Assembly: GCA_036759185.1 (NCBI GenBank)
Contig: DAIOVD010000209.1
Location: 1-6,770 of the forward strand
Source of the DNA: CAMDMI01 sp036759185
GTDB taxonomy: Bacteria > Bacteroidota > Bacteroidia > Cytophagales > Flexibacteraceae
Length of the DNA stretch: 6,770 nt
Direction: 5' to 3'
This document shows, piece by piece, positions 1 through 6,469 of the stretch. How positions within the stretch are numbered: the first letter of the stretch is position 1; every line of letters starts with the position of its first letter. Below the pieces are notes generated by a model that was not told the origin of the DNA, did no database searches, and saw only the letters and a list, made by a program, of their open reading frames with translations. The translations under genes were made by a program, and so were the position numbers.

Positions 1-1219
1 AAATCTTATCCCGGCTTGTGATTTTAGCCGACACGGGCAGGGTGATTTTATCACCTTTCACTGCTTCACCGGAAAGCTGGCCATTGACGATGAGCGTATC
101 CAGTTTTTCTTTAACAAAACCAACATGGGCTCCGGAAATCATCAGGACATCCCCGGTTTTCAACGTTCCGGTTTCGATGAGAAATTCACCCACACTGATT
201 TTCGGGTAGAACTTAGAACCTTTGCCCAGATACACTTTCCTTTCTGTTGCCACAGATCCAGGTTTTGGAGACCACTCTCCCATTTTCTGCCCCATATAGT
301 ACCCCTCCCAGAAGCCACGATTGTACACAGAGTCCAGCTGCTTCATCCAGTCTGCAATACGATCGGCTGTAATTGTTTTTGTTTCTACCGCTTCAACAGC
401 TTCCTTATAACAACGTGTGACGGTGTGTACATAATCTGCACCTTTTGTTCTGCCCTCGATTTTGAGAACATCCACACCAGATTTCAGCACTTCCTCAAGA
501 ATGGGTAGCGTACACAGATCTTTCGGAGACATGATGTACTCGTGGTCGATGACCAATTGATCTTGTGTTTCTGTATCGGTCACTGTGTAGGAATGACGGC
601 AATTCTGAATGCAGGCGCCCCGGTTGGCAGAGGCATTGTGCGAATGAAGGCTGAGATAGCATTTACCCGAAACCGCCATACACAAAGCACCGTGAACAAA
701 GATTTCGATCTGAACCGGCTTTCCGGAAAATCCGGTGATGTTTTTGGTCCGGATTTCTCTTGTTATGGAAGCGACCTGTTTGAGTGTCAGTTCCCTGGCA
801 AGCACAATCACATCTGCAAAGCGTGCGTAAAAACGAACGGCTTCAATGTTGCTGACATTGGCCTGGGTGGAAATATGAACCGGAATTCCCATTTGATTGC
901 AACAATCAATCACCGCAATATCGGAAGCGATAACCGCATCGATCTGATGCTTTTTCACCTCTTTCAGAATACGCTTCAGCAGCTGAATGTCGTGGTCATA
1001 CATCACAGTATTCAAAGTGAGATAGGCCCGTATGTTATGTGAATGACAAAGCGTTGATATCTCTTTCAGGTCATCCATGGTAAAAGTTGGGACGGAACGG
1101 GCCCGCATATTGAGCTGTTCGACTCCAAAATAAACAGCATCGGCACCTGCCTGAATGGCAGCCATCAATGAATCAAAGGAACCGGCAGGTGAAAGGATTT
1201 GAGGTTTTGGCTGGATCAT
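1..1219 (-). CDS. U32 family protein, TrhP-type (tRNA U34 hydroxylation), 3' end cut by the window edge
   Basis: The reading frame starts at ATG 1217-1219, with an in-frame TGA two codons upstream, and stays open for 406 codons to the left edge; no stop is visible. The U32 signature is complete: E172-x-F, then G-A-L-C180, then G-K-C187-Y-L-S. Further cysteines follow at C203, C207 (RGACIQNC) and C236 (SPKDLC), the pattern of Fe-S binding U32 proteins. Other family blocks are LSPAGS near residue 9, STQANVSN, VLARELTL and LKIEGR (residues 252-257). The last 60 or so residues look like the small beta-rich C-terminal U32 domain, so little is probably missing. Members such as E. coli TrhP (YegQ) use prephenate to hydroxylate U34 of tRNAs, and RlhA modifies 23S rRNA; the old name 'collagenase-like peptidase' is probably misleading. 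Length and single-core layout favour TrhP over the longer RlhA. Family certain, exact RNA target inferred. It is divergent from the esterase gene; I found no convincing promoter for it. Confidence 0.93.
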   Translation of the reverse strand, partial: MIQPKPQILSPAGSFDSLMAAIQAGADAVYFGVEQLNMRARSVPTFTMDDLKEISTLCHSHNIRAYLTLNTVMYDHDIQLLKRILKEVKKHQIDAVIASDIAVIDCCNQMGIPVHISTQANVSNIEAVRFYARFADVIVLARELTLKQVASITREIRTKNITGFSGKPVQIEIFVHGALCMAVSGKCYLSLHSHNASANRGACIQNCRHSYTVTDTETQDQLVIDHEYIMSPKDLCTLPILEEVLKSGVDVLKIEGRTKGADYVHTVTRCYKEAVEAVETKTITADRIADWMKQLDSVYNRGFWEGYYMGQKMGEWSPKPGSVATERKVYLGKGSKFYPKISVGEFLIETGTLKTGDVLMISGAHVGFVKEKLDTLIVNGQLSGEAVKGDKITLPVSAKITSRDKI

Positions 1220-1333
1220 TATTCAGAATGCAACAGGTATGAATCCGCAAATTGCCCCTAAGCCAGCAGGAAACGACTGCGATGAAATCATCTCAAAAAC
1301 TGATTCTCCTCAGATGGGTATTGACCAGCCGGC

Positions 1334-1364
1334 TTTGTGGTGCCCGCTCTTTTCTCTTCATTTG
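1334..1364 (+). promoter_or_regulatory. Candidate Bacteroidetes-type promoter of the esterase gene
   Basis: TTTG at 1334-1337 is followed after 19 bases by TTCATTTG at 1357-1364. This matches the Bacteroidetes -33 / -7 pattern (TTTG, about 19 bases, TAnnTTTG) at all but one defined position (T instead of A). A transcript starting about 6-8 bases downstream would have a leader of roughly 25 bases before ATG 1398. It lies in the 178-bp spacer between the divergent U32 and esterase genes. No experimental support; pattern match only. Confidence 0.45.
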
Positions 1365-1397
1365 CACACCTCCTGACTGAGCAATCAGCCGCACCTT

Positions 1398-3341
1398 ATG
1401 CCAAAACAAATCCTGTCGTTTCTCCTTCTGCTTCTGGCCTCATCGGGCTTTCAATCGTTTGCGTTCACCGTATCTCCCCTGTTTGGCGACCACATGGTTT
1501 TGCAACGCAACAAACCCATCATCATCTGGGGGAAAGGAAAACCGGGAGAAAAAGTAACCGCCATTTTTGCTGGCATACAATCCAAATCTAAAACCGGACC
1601 CGACAGCATCTGGAAATGCTTACTGTTTCCGCACAAAGAAGGTGGCCCCTACTCGATTATTTTAACTGGTAAGAACGAAATTGTTTTGAACGATGTCTGG
1701 TTTGGCGAAGTCTGGATTGCTTCCGGCCAAAGCAATATGGAAATGAAACTGAAACAGCAGGTGACCAACAATGCACTGGAAATATCCATGGCAAATTATC
1801 CGATGATACGGGCAATCGATATTCAGAATCAGGCTTCCGTAATTCCTGTAAACACCATTAAAACAACAGGCTGGGATATCTGCAGCCCGCAAACGGCCGG
1901 GGATATTTCGGCCGTGGCTTACTTCTTTGCCAGAGAAATTCATCAGAAACTGAATGTTCCCATCGGTCTGATTCAATGTGATTGGGGAGGAACACCTGCC
2001 GAAGCATGGACCAGCAAAGAAACCTTGTCGGAATTCCCGGAATTCAACAGAGCCATTGCCAGCCTGACGGATCCGGAACGCGACATCCCTGTTTCAGCCA
2101 ACTTCCCAAAAGCCCTGGCTGCCTTCCGTGAATCAGTAAAAAAACACGATGCAGGGACGATCGGACAATGGTGGAAAGCCGAACTTCCTGGCACCGAAAC
2201 GGACTGGAAGACCATGGAGATCCCAAATGGCTGGGAAAATGCCGGACTGGACGGATTCGATGGCATTGTGTGGTTTCGGAAAGAATTCACTGTTTCAAAA
2301 CAGATGGCAGAAGAAAAAGGTGTGGTCTTACATCTGAGCACCATCGACGACCTCGACAGCACATGGCTCAATGGTGTGAAAATCGGAGGGATCAAAGGCC
2401 ATAACATCAAACGGGAATATGTGATCCCCGACGGATTGCTCAAAGAAGGTAAGAATGTCGTCAGTGTGCAGGTATTGGACTGGGTCGGTGGAGGCGGATT
2501 GTGGGGACCAAAAGACGAAATCCGCATTCAGGGAAAATCCGGTTCCATTCCATTGGCAGGTGACTGGAAATACAAAGTGGGCTGCGATTACATTGACCTG
2601 AAACCCATTGCCGATGATCTGGACAGGCAAAACAAGCCCACGACTCTGTACAACGGCATGCTGCACCCATTAATTACACTTTCCATTGCAGGAGCGATCT
2701 GGTACCAGGGAGAAGCCAATGCCGGAAGACCATATCAATACAGAACCTTGTTTCCGGCGATGATCAAAGACTGGAGAGCGAAGTTTGACATCGGAGATTT
2801 TCCATTTTATTTTGTTCAGCTGTCGAATTTTAAGAAACCAGACCCTTCGCCAAAAGAAAGCAACTGGGCCGAATTAAGAGAAGCACAGACAATGGCTCTT
2901 TCATTACCGAACACCGGGATGGCCTGCATCATCGATGCCGGAGAAGCTGGCGACATCCACCCTGCAAACAAGCAGGCAGTTGGTTACCGGTTGGCATTAC
3001 AGGCACTCAGCAAAACCTACAATAGGAATGTTGCTTGCGAAAGTCCCCGGTTTGAGAAAGCCATATCAGAAGGAAACACCCTCCGGATTTCGTTTGAGTT
3101 CACGTATAATGGATTGAAAGTTACCGATCCCAATGGCATAGTGAAGGGATTTGCCGTAGCTGGTGCCGATAAAAAATATCATTGGGCACAGGCAAAACTG
3201 GATGGCAGCGAGGTGCTGGTTTCTTCTCCAGATGTACAGCAGCCGGTTTATGTCCGGTACGCCTGGGCAAATAATCCGGCAGACGTAAACGTGTTTAACT
3301 CAGCGGATCTTCCACTGATCCCGTTTCGAACAGACAAATAA
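1398..3341 (+). CDS. Secreted sialate O-acetylesterase-like SGNH esterase with inserted jelly-roll domain
   Basis: 647 residues. The first 22 look like a signal peptide: P-K-Q, then a leucine-rich stretch, with likely cleavage after SFA (residue 22). The protein therefore probably acts in the periplasm or outside the cell. A beta-sandwich region (about 23-100) precedes the SASA catalytic domain. SGNH-type motifs seen are GQSNM with likely nucleophile S112, GGTPAEAW (197-204), WYQGEAN (435-441) and the DIHP block with likely catalytic D519 and H521. Residues about 255-395 interrupt the hydrolase and resemble the sugar-binding jelly roll of GH2 enzymes (WFRKEF, STWLNG, VLDWVGGGG). Known relatives remove O-acetyl groups from sialic acids or from acetylated plant polysaccharides; the substrate cannot be told here. 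Start chosen because it opens the signal peptide directly. There is no Shine-Dalgarno site and no T9SS C-terminal domain, and no SusC/SusD or glycosidase genes lie beside it. The next gene appears to have its own promoter. Confidence 0.92.
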   Translation: MPKQILSFLLLLLASSGFQSFAFTVSPLFGDHMVLQRNKPIIIWGKGKPGEKVTAIFAGIQSKSKTGPDSIWKCLLFPHKEGGPYSIILTGKNEIVLNDVWFGEVWIASGQSNMEMKLKQQVTNNALEISMANYPMIRAIDIQNQASVIPVNTIKTTGWDICSPQTAGDISAVAYFFAREIHQKLNVPIGLIQCDWGGTPAEAWTSKETLSEFPEFNRAIASLTDPERDIPVSANFPKALAAFRESVKKHDAGTIGQWWKAELPGTETDWKTMEIPNGWENAGLDGFDGIVWFRKEFTVSKQMAEEKGVVLHLSTIDDLDSTWLNGVKIGGIKGHNIKREYVIPDGLLKEGKNVVSVQVLDWVGGGGLWGPKDEIRIQGKSGSIPLAGDWKYKVGCDYIDLKPIADDLDRQNKPTTLYNGMLHPLITLSIAGAIWYQGEANAGRPYQYRTLFPAMIKDWRAKFDIGDFPFYFVQLSNFKKPDPSPKESNWAELREAQTMALSLPNTGMACIIDAGEAGDIHPANKQAVGYRLALQALSKTYNRNVACESPRFEKAISEGNTLRISFEFTYNGLKVTDPNGIVKGFAVAGADKKYHWAQAKLDGSEVLVSSPDVQQPVYVRYAWANNPADVNVFNSADLPLIPFRTDK

Positions 3342-3361
3342 TATTCCCTTCCGGATATCGT

Positions 3362-3391
3362 TTTGGATGCCGCCGGATTCTCCTAGTTTTG
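3362..3391 (+). promoter_or_regulatory. Bacteroidetes-type promoter of the dxr-rseP operon
   Basis: TTTG at 3362-3365 and TAGTTTTG at 3384-3391, separated by 18 bases, match the Bacteroidetes -33 / -7 consensus at every defined position. Transcription would begin near 3397-3400, just upstream of the two possible TTG starts of dxr (3419 and 3470). The site lies only about 20 bases after the stop of the esterase gene, in a spacer without a clear terminator, so some read-through from the esterase gene is possible. Confidence 0.6.
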
Positions 3392-3418
3392 CATCCCCTT
3401 ATCCGGTTGCAGTGATTA

Positions 3419-4663
3419 TTGAAACTGCGCACAAACGGACGGCACGAAAACATCAGCAGAAACCAATCCTTGTCGACTCCTTCATCTTCACCAAAGAAAA
3501 ATATCGCCATTCTTGGCTCAACCGGATCCATCGGTGTACAGGCACTTGAGGTAGTGGAAAAGAATCCGGACCGGTTTCAGATAGAAGTACTGACAGCCGG
3601 CAACCAGGGCCAGAAACTCATCGAACAGGCACTGAAATTCAAACCAAATGCCGTTGTTATTGGGGATGAATCGCAGTACACGGCTGTAAAAGAGGCCCTC
3701 TGGTCTGCTGGCATCAAAGTGTATGCCGGCAAAAAAGCACTGGCTTCCGTTGTGGAGTCGACTGAAACGGAACTCGTTCTCAATGCATTGGTTGGATACT
3801 CAGGTCTTGAACCCACACTTCGGGCGATTGATGCGGGCAAAACCATTGCTCTGGCCAACAAAGAAACACTGGTGGTGGCAGGTGAACTGGTCAACCGCCG
3901 TCTCCAGGAGAAAAACGTATCCATGATTCCGGTCGATTCGGAACATTCCGCGATTTTTCAGTGTCTGGTTGGTGAATATGCCAATCCGATTGAGTGCATT
4001 TATCTCACGGCATCGGGTGGCCCTTTCCGTGGAAAGAAAAAACAGGATCTGGAGCAGGTTACGGTTCAGCAGGCTTTGAAGCATCCGAACTGGAGTATGG
4101 GTGCCAAAATCACCATCGATTCGGCCACCTTGATGAACAAAGGGTTTGAAGTGATCGAAGCCAAATGGCTTTTCGGTCTGGAGGCCAGTCAGATCCGGGT
4201 TGTGGTGCATCCGCAATCCATTATTCATTCGATCGTTCAGTTCACGGATGGTTCGATGAAAGCTCAAATGGGCCTGCCGGATATGAAACTGCCGATTCAA
4301 TACGCATTGGCGTACCCCGACAGGATTCCGTCCGATTTTCCGCGGTTCAATTTTATGAACTACCCCAACCTGAGTTTTGAAGCTCCGGATATGGAAACCT
4401 TTCCTTGCCTGGCACTGGCGTTCGAAGCGATGAAACGGGAAGGAACGGCAGCCTGCCGCCTCAACGCTGCCAATGAAGTGGCAGTAGAGGCCTTTTTAAA
4501 AGAAAAAATCCGTTTTCTGGACATTCCTCTACTTTTGGCCCACTGTTTGGAGGACGGTACACATATCACAAAACCAGAATACCAGGACTACGTGGATACC
4601 GATATTGAAACGAGAAGAATGGCCTGGGCGTGGGTAGAAAAAGTAAAATCAAAAACAACATAA
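3419..4663 (+). CDS. dxr: 1-deoxy-D-xylulose 5-phosphate reductoisomerase
   Basis: Cytoplasmic enzyme of the MEP pathway: it rearranges and reduces 1-deoxy-D-xylulose 5-phosphate to 2-C-methyl-D-erythritol 4-phosphate with NADPH and a divalent metal, and is the target of fosmidomycin. Numbered from TTG 3419: NADPH-binding GSTGSIG at 33-39, ALANKETLV near 144-152, metal ligands D173 and E175 in VDSEH, E244 in NKGFEVIEA, active-site loop HPNWSMG (222-228), VVHPQSIIHS, and LNAANE (348-353). All expected key residues are present, so it should be active. The start is uncertain: an in-frame TGA lies at 3413 and there is no ATG or GTG before the conserved core. TTG 3419 gives 414 residues; TTG 3470 gives 397, closer to the usual family length of about 385-400, with only about ten residues before the core. 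First gene of an operon with rseP, 21 bp apart. Confidence 0.97.
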   Translation: MKLRTNGRHENISRNQSLSTPSSSPKKNIAILGSTGSIGVQALEVVEKNPDRFQIEVLTAGNQGQKLIEQALKFKPNAVVIGDESQYTAVKEALWSAGIKVYAGKKALASVVESTETELVLNALVGYSGLEPTLRAIDAGKTIALANKETLVVAGELVNRRLQEKNVSMIPVDSEHSAIFQCLVGEYANPIECIYLTASGGPFRGKKKQDLEQVTVQQALKHPNWSMGAKITIDSATLMNKGFEVIEAKWLFGLEASQIRVVVHPQSIIHSIVQFTDGSMKAQMGLPDMKLPIQYALAYPDRIPSDFPRFNFMNYPNLSFEAPDMETFPCLALAFEAMKREGTAACRLNAANEVAVEAFLKEKIRFLDIPLLLAHCLEDGTHITKPEYQDYVDTDIETRRMAWAWVEKVKSKTT

Positions 4664-4684
4664 CATCCTGAGCACAATTCGAGC

Positions 4685-6061
4685 ATGGAGATATTAATCA
4701 TGATTGGCCAGCTGATTCTGGCATTGTCGATTCTGGTAGGGCTTCACGAAGCCGGCCACATGCTGCCAGCCAAATGGTTTGGTATGCGGGTAAGCAAGTT
4801 TTTTATCGGGTTTCCGCCTACTGTTTTTTCAAAGAAAATAGGCGAAACTGAATACGGGATTGGTTCGATACCGCTCGGTGGATTTGTAAAAATTGAAGGG
4901 ATGGTGGATGAGTCAATGGACACCGAAAACCTGTCTGCTGAGCCTCAGCCATGGGAATTCCGCTCCAAACCAGCCTGGCAAAGATTGATTGTGATGCTGG
5001 GAGGAATCACGGTGAACTTCGTCCTCGGAATCGTGATTTTCATTGGATTAACCTGGATCAACGGAGAAAGCTACATTTCCAATTCTTCCTCCCGCTACGG
5101 TATTTATGCACACAAACTGGCTTCCGAAATTGGCTTCCGTACAGGAGATAAAATCATCGCTGTGAATGGCAAAGCCGTTGAAAAATTCAACGATGCCATT
5201 GATCCCAAAGTGATTTTTGGAACCAACTCCGTGTACACAGTCGACCGGCAGGGACAGCAACTGGAAATCAAAATTCCGAACGATATGCTTCGTCGCCTGA
5301 GTGAATCCACCTCCAATGACGGCTTCATCTCACCGGCGCAACCATTTACCATTGCCCGTGTTTCAACCGGTTCTGCTGCAGCACTGGCAGGCTTGAAAGA
5401 AGGCGACAAAATCCTGGCCATTGACGATGAGCCCCTCACCTATTTCCAGGAACTGAAGCCCATTCTGAGAAATCATAAATGCTGCCAGGTGAAACTGAAA
5501 GTGGCTCGTAAAAGTGTGGATTCTGTTCTCACTTTGAAATGCACCGTTGAAAAAGACGCGACACTTGGTGTGTACCCGAAATTTGAAATGAAGGAAAGCA
5601 TTGAAGAGAAAGACTTTTTATCGTCGGTTTCCATTGGCTTTTTCAGTGCGATCGACATTCTGAAATTCAACTTCCTGGGCTTTTCGAAAGTGTTTTCCGG
5701 GGAAGTGTCGGCCAGCAAATCGGTCAGTGGTCCTGTGGGAATTGCTTCAGAGTTTTTCGGCGGACATTTCAGCTGGGCAAAATTCTGGCGCAGTACGGCG
5801 ATCCTGTCCCTCATTCTGGCCTTCATGAATCTTCTGCCGATTCCCGCTCTGGACGGTGGCCATGCTCTGTTTCTTTTGTATGAAATGATTGTTCGCAAAG
5901 CACCTTCCCTACGGTTTATGGAATGGGCACAACGGATTGGCATGTTCCTCATTCTGGGACTGATGGTGTTTGCTTTCGGTAACGACTTTTACAAGTTATT
6001 CAAAAAAGAGCCCGACACCTGTAAGTGCGAAAAAACCGAACTGGTCGAACCGCGGAAATAA
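4685..6061 (+). CDS. rseP: RseP-type site-2 intramembrane zinc metalloprotease
   Basis: 458 residues, close to E. coli RseP (450). It cuts membrane-spanning substrates inside the bilayer, such as anti-sigma factors after a first cut outside, and in relatives also left-over signal peptides. The first membrane segment (about 5-22) runs into the zinc motif HEAGH (H21, E22, H25). It is followed by the conserved block GIGSIPLGGFVKIEGM (58-73), a second segment (about 103-124), two PDZ-like regions (about 138-198 and 219-290), a third segment with MNLLPIPALDGG (381-392; D390 likely third zinc ligand) and a last segment (about 416-433). The tail carries CKC at 446-448. All catalytic residues are present. 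ATG 4700 is an alternative start, five codons in, with GGAG at 4686-4689 before it; either start keeps the first membrane segment. Cotranscribed with dxr, a neighbour pair common in bacteria. The substrate in this organism cannot be told from the window. Confidence 0.95.
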   Translation: MEILIMIGQLILALSILVGLHEAGHMLPAKWFGMRVSKFFIGFPPTVFSKKIGETEYGIGSIPLGGFVKIEGMVDESMDTENLSAEPQPWEFRSKPAWQRLIVMLGGITVNFVLGIVIFIGLTWINGESYISNSSSRYGIYAHKLASEIGFRTGDKIIAVNGKAVEKFNDAIDPKVIFGTNSVYTVDRQGQQLEIKIPNDMLRRLSESTSNDGFISPAQPFTIARVSTGSAAALAGLKEGDKILAIDDEPLTYFQELKPILRNHKCCQVKLKVARKSVDSVLTLKCTVEKDATLGVYPKFEMKESIEEKDFLSSVSIGFFSAIDILKFNFLGFSKVFSGEVSASKSVSGPVGIASEFFGGHFSWAKFWRSTAILSLILAFMNLLPIPALDGGHALFLLYEMIVRKAPSLRFMEWAQRIGMFLILGLMVFAFGNDFYKLFKKEPDTCKCEKTELVEPRK

Positions 6062-6085
6062 CGGACGGTATCAAATTTAAAATAG

Positions 6086-6116
6086 AAGAGCCACCTGCGG
6101 ATTGCGGGTGGCTCTT
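6086..6116. terminator. Strong intrinsic terminator after rseP, probably bidirectional
   Basis: A 13-bp stem pairs 6086-6098 with 6104-6116 (core AGAGCCACC / GGTGGCTCT, one G-T wobble) around the loop GGATT. On the plus strand it is followed by TTGTGTTTCTG. On the minus strand the same hairpin is followed by TCTATTTTAAATTT, so it can also stop transcripts arriving from the convergent VOC gene. It begins 25 bases after the rseP stop and closes the dxr-rseP operon. Confidence 0.82.
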
Positions 6117-6154
6117 GTGTTTCTGCGTACCAGACACTGATGTGTAGGGGTGAA

Positions 6155-6196
6155 GAGTTAAGAATTAAGAGTTAAGGGTTGGAGGTTATGGGTGAT
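6155..6196 (+). repeat. Degenerate tandem repeat of a 7-bp unit, six copies
   Basis: Units read GAGTTAA (6155), GAATTAA (6162), GAGTTAA (6169), GGGTTGG (6176), AGGTTAT (6183) and GGGTGAT (6190). The first three are near identical; the last three drift but keep the 7-base step and the central GTT or GTG. Purine-rich on the plus strand. No function is evident. Confidence 0.6.
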
Positions 6197-6256
6197 TGAT
6201 GAAGGGGATATTGGAATGAAACATCCACCATATACCCAAACTGCGACACCCTTAAC
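6171..6256. repeat. Inverted repeat GTTAAGGGT / ACCCTTAAC
   Basis: Exact 9-bp arms at 6171-6179 and 6248-6256, with 68 bases between them. The left arm overlaps the heptamer repeat. The inner flanks show only loose further complementarity (TTATGGGTGATTG against CCACCATATA). It may be a decayed foldback element or may follow simply from the heptamer sequence; no target-site duplication was noticed. Confidence 0.4.
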
Positions 6257-6262
6257 CCGCAT

Positions 6263-6314
6263 AAAAAAGCCTGCTCCGCCTGGATGCGTGTCCCCACGCA
6301 TCAACACAACAGGT
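6263..6314 (-). repeat. Compact hairpin element beside a T6 run on the minus strand; possible terminator or dispersed repeat
   Basis: A perfect 8-bp stem pairs GATGCGTG (6283-6290) with CACGCATC (6295-6302) around the loop TCCC. Outside it, GCCTG (6269-6273) can pair with CAGGT (6310-6314), one pair being a wobble. On the minus strand this structure is followed directly by TTTTTT (6268-6263), so it could act as a terminator for the VOC gene about 150 bases upstream, although the outer stem is short. The shape also suits a small intergenic repeat family; this needs other copies to confirm. Confidence 0.45.
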
Positions 6315-6400
6315 TCCCGAATATCGATCTAAATCGGGTGAAAGATTCGTGGTGATTGGTTACAGTTTTAGAGGAAATCAACATCTCCTCCTTCGTTCGT

Positions 6401-6433
6401 TCAGACTTCAATCCTGGCCGCATTCAAGTCTGA
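6401..6433. repeat. Inverted repeat TCAGACTT / AAGTCTGA downstream of the VOC gene
   Basis: Exact 8-bp arms at 6401-6408 and 6426-6433. After one C-C mismatch three more pairs (AAT / ATT) close a 9-base loop. It lies 37 bases beyond the VOC stop, where a transcript-end hairpin would be expected, but no T-run follows on the minus strand (ACGAACGAAGG). It may protect the mRNA end rather than terminate transcription. Confidence 0.5.
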
Positions 6434-6469
6434 GAGAAATCTACCTAACTTACCTTGATTCATGAAACT

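Larger units (their letters stand above)
6117..6469. other. Gene-free convergent spacer, rich in small repeats
   Basis: About 350 bases between the rseP terminator and the stop of the minus-strand VOC gene. I see no credible protein gene, tRNA or rRNA. It holds a degenerate 7-bp tandem repeat, a 9-bp inverted repeat around it, a compact hairpin element next to a run of six A, and a further inverted repeat near the VOC gene; these are listed separately. Both flanking genes point into the spacer, so promoters are not expected here. Confidence 0.7.

Noticed and set aside
125..1042. Plus-strand open frames at 125-508 and 542-1042 as possible genes
   Set aside because: They lie opposite the U32 gene, which has a complete family signature on the minus strand, and their translations resemble no known family.
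1220..1300. Promoter for the U32 gene on the minus strand
   Set aside because: The TTTG-like boxes present are wrongly spaced or match only half of TAnnTTTG; nothing stands above chance.
1973..2666. Minus-strand open frames of up to 184 codons inside the esterase gene
   Set aside because: The plus strand encodes conserved SASA and jelly-roll sequence throughout; the antisense proteins are low-complexity and proline- or cysteine-rich without family motifs.
3367..3549. ATG at 3367 as an upstream start for dxr or as a separate small gene
   Set aside because: It is in a different frame, lies inside the promoter, and its 60-codon product shows no recognisable motif. A frameshift joining it to dxr is not needed because the dxr frame is intact.
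6171..6256. Integron attC site
   Set aside because: The arms have the wrong order and bases for the RYYYAAC ... GTTRRRY core, and there is no integrase or cassette gene nearby.
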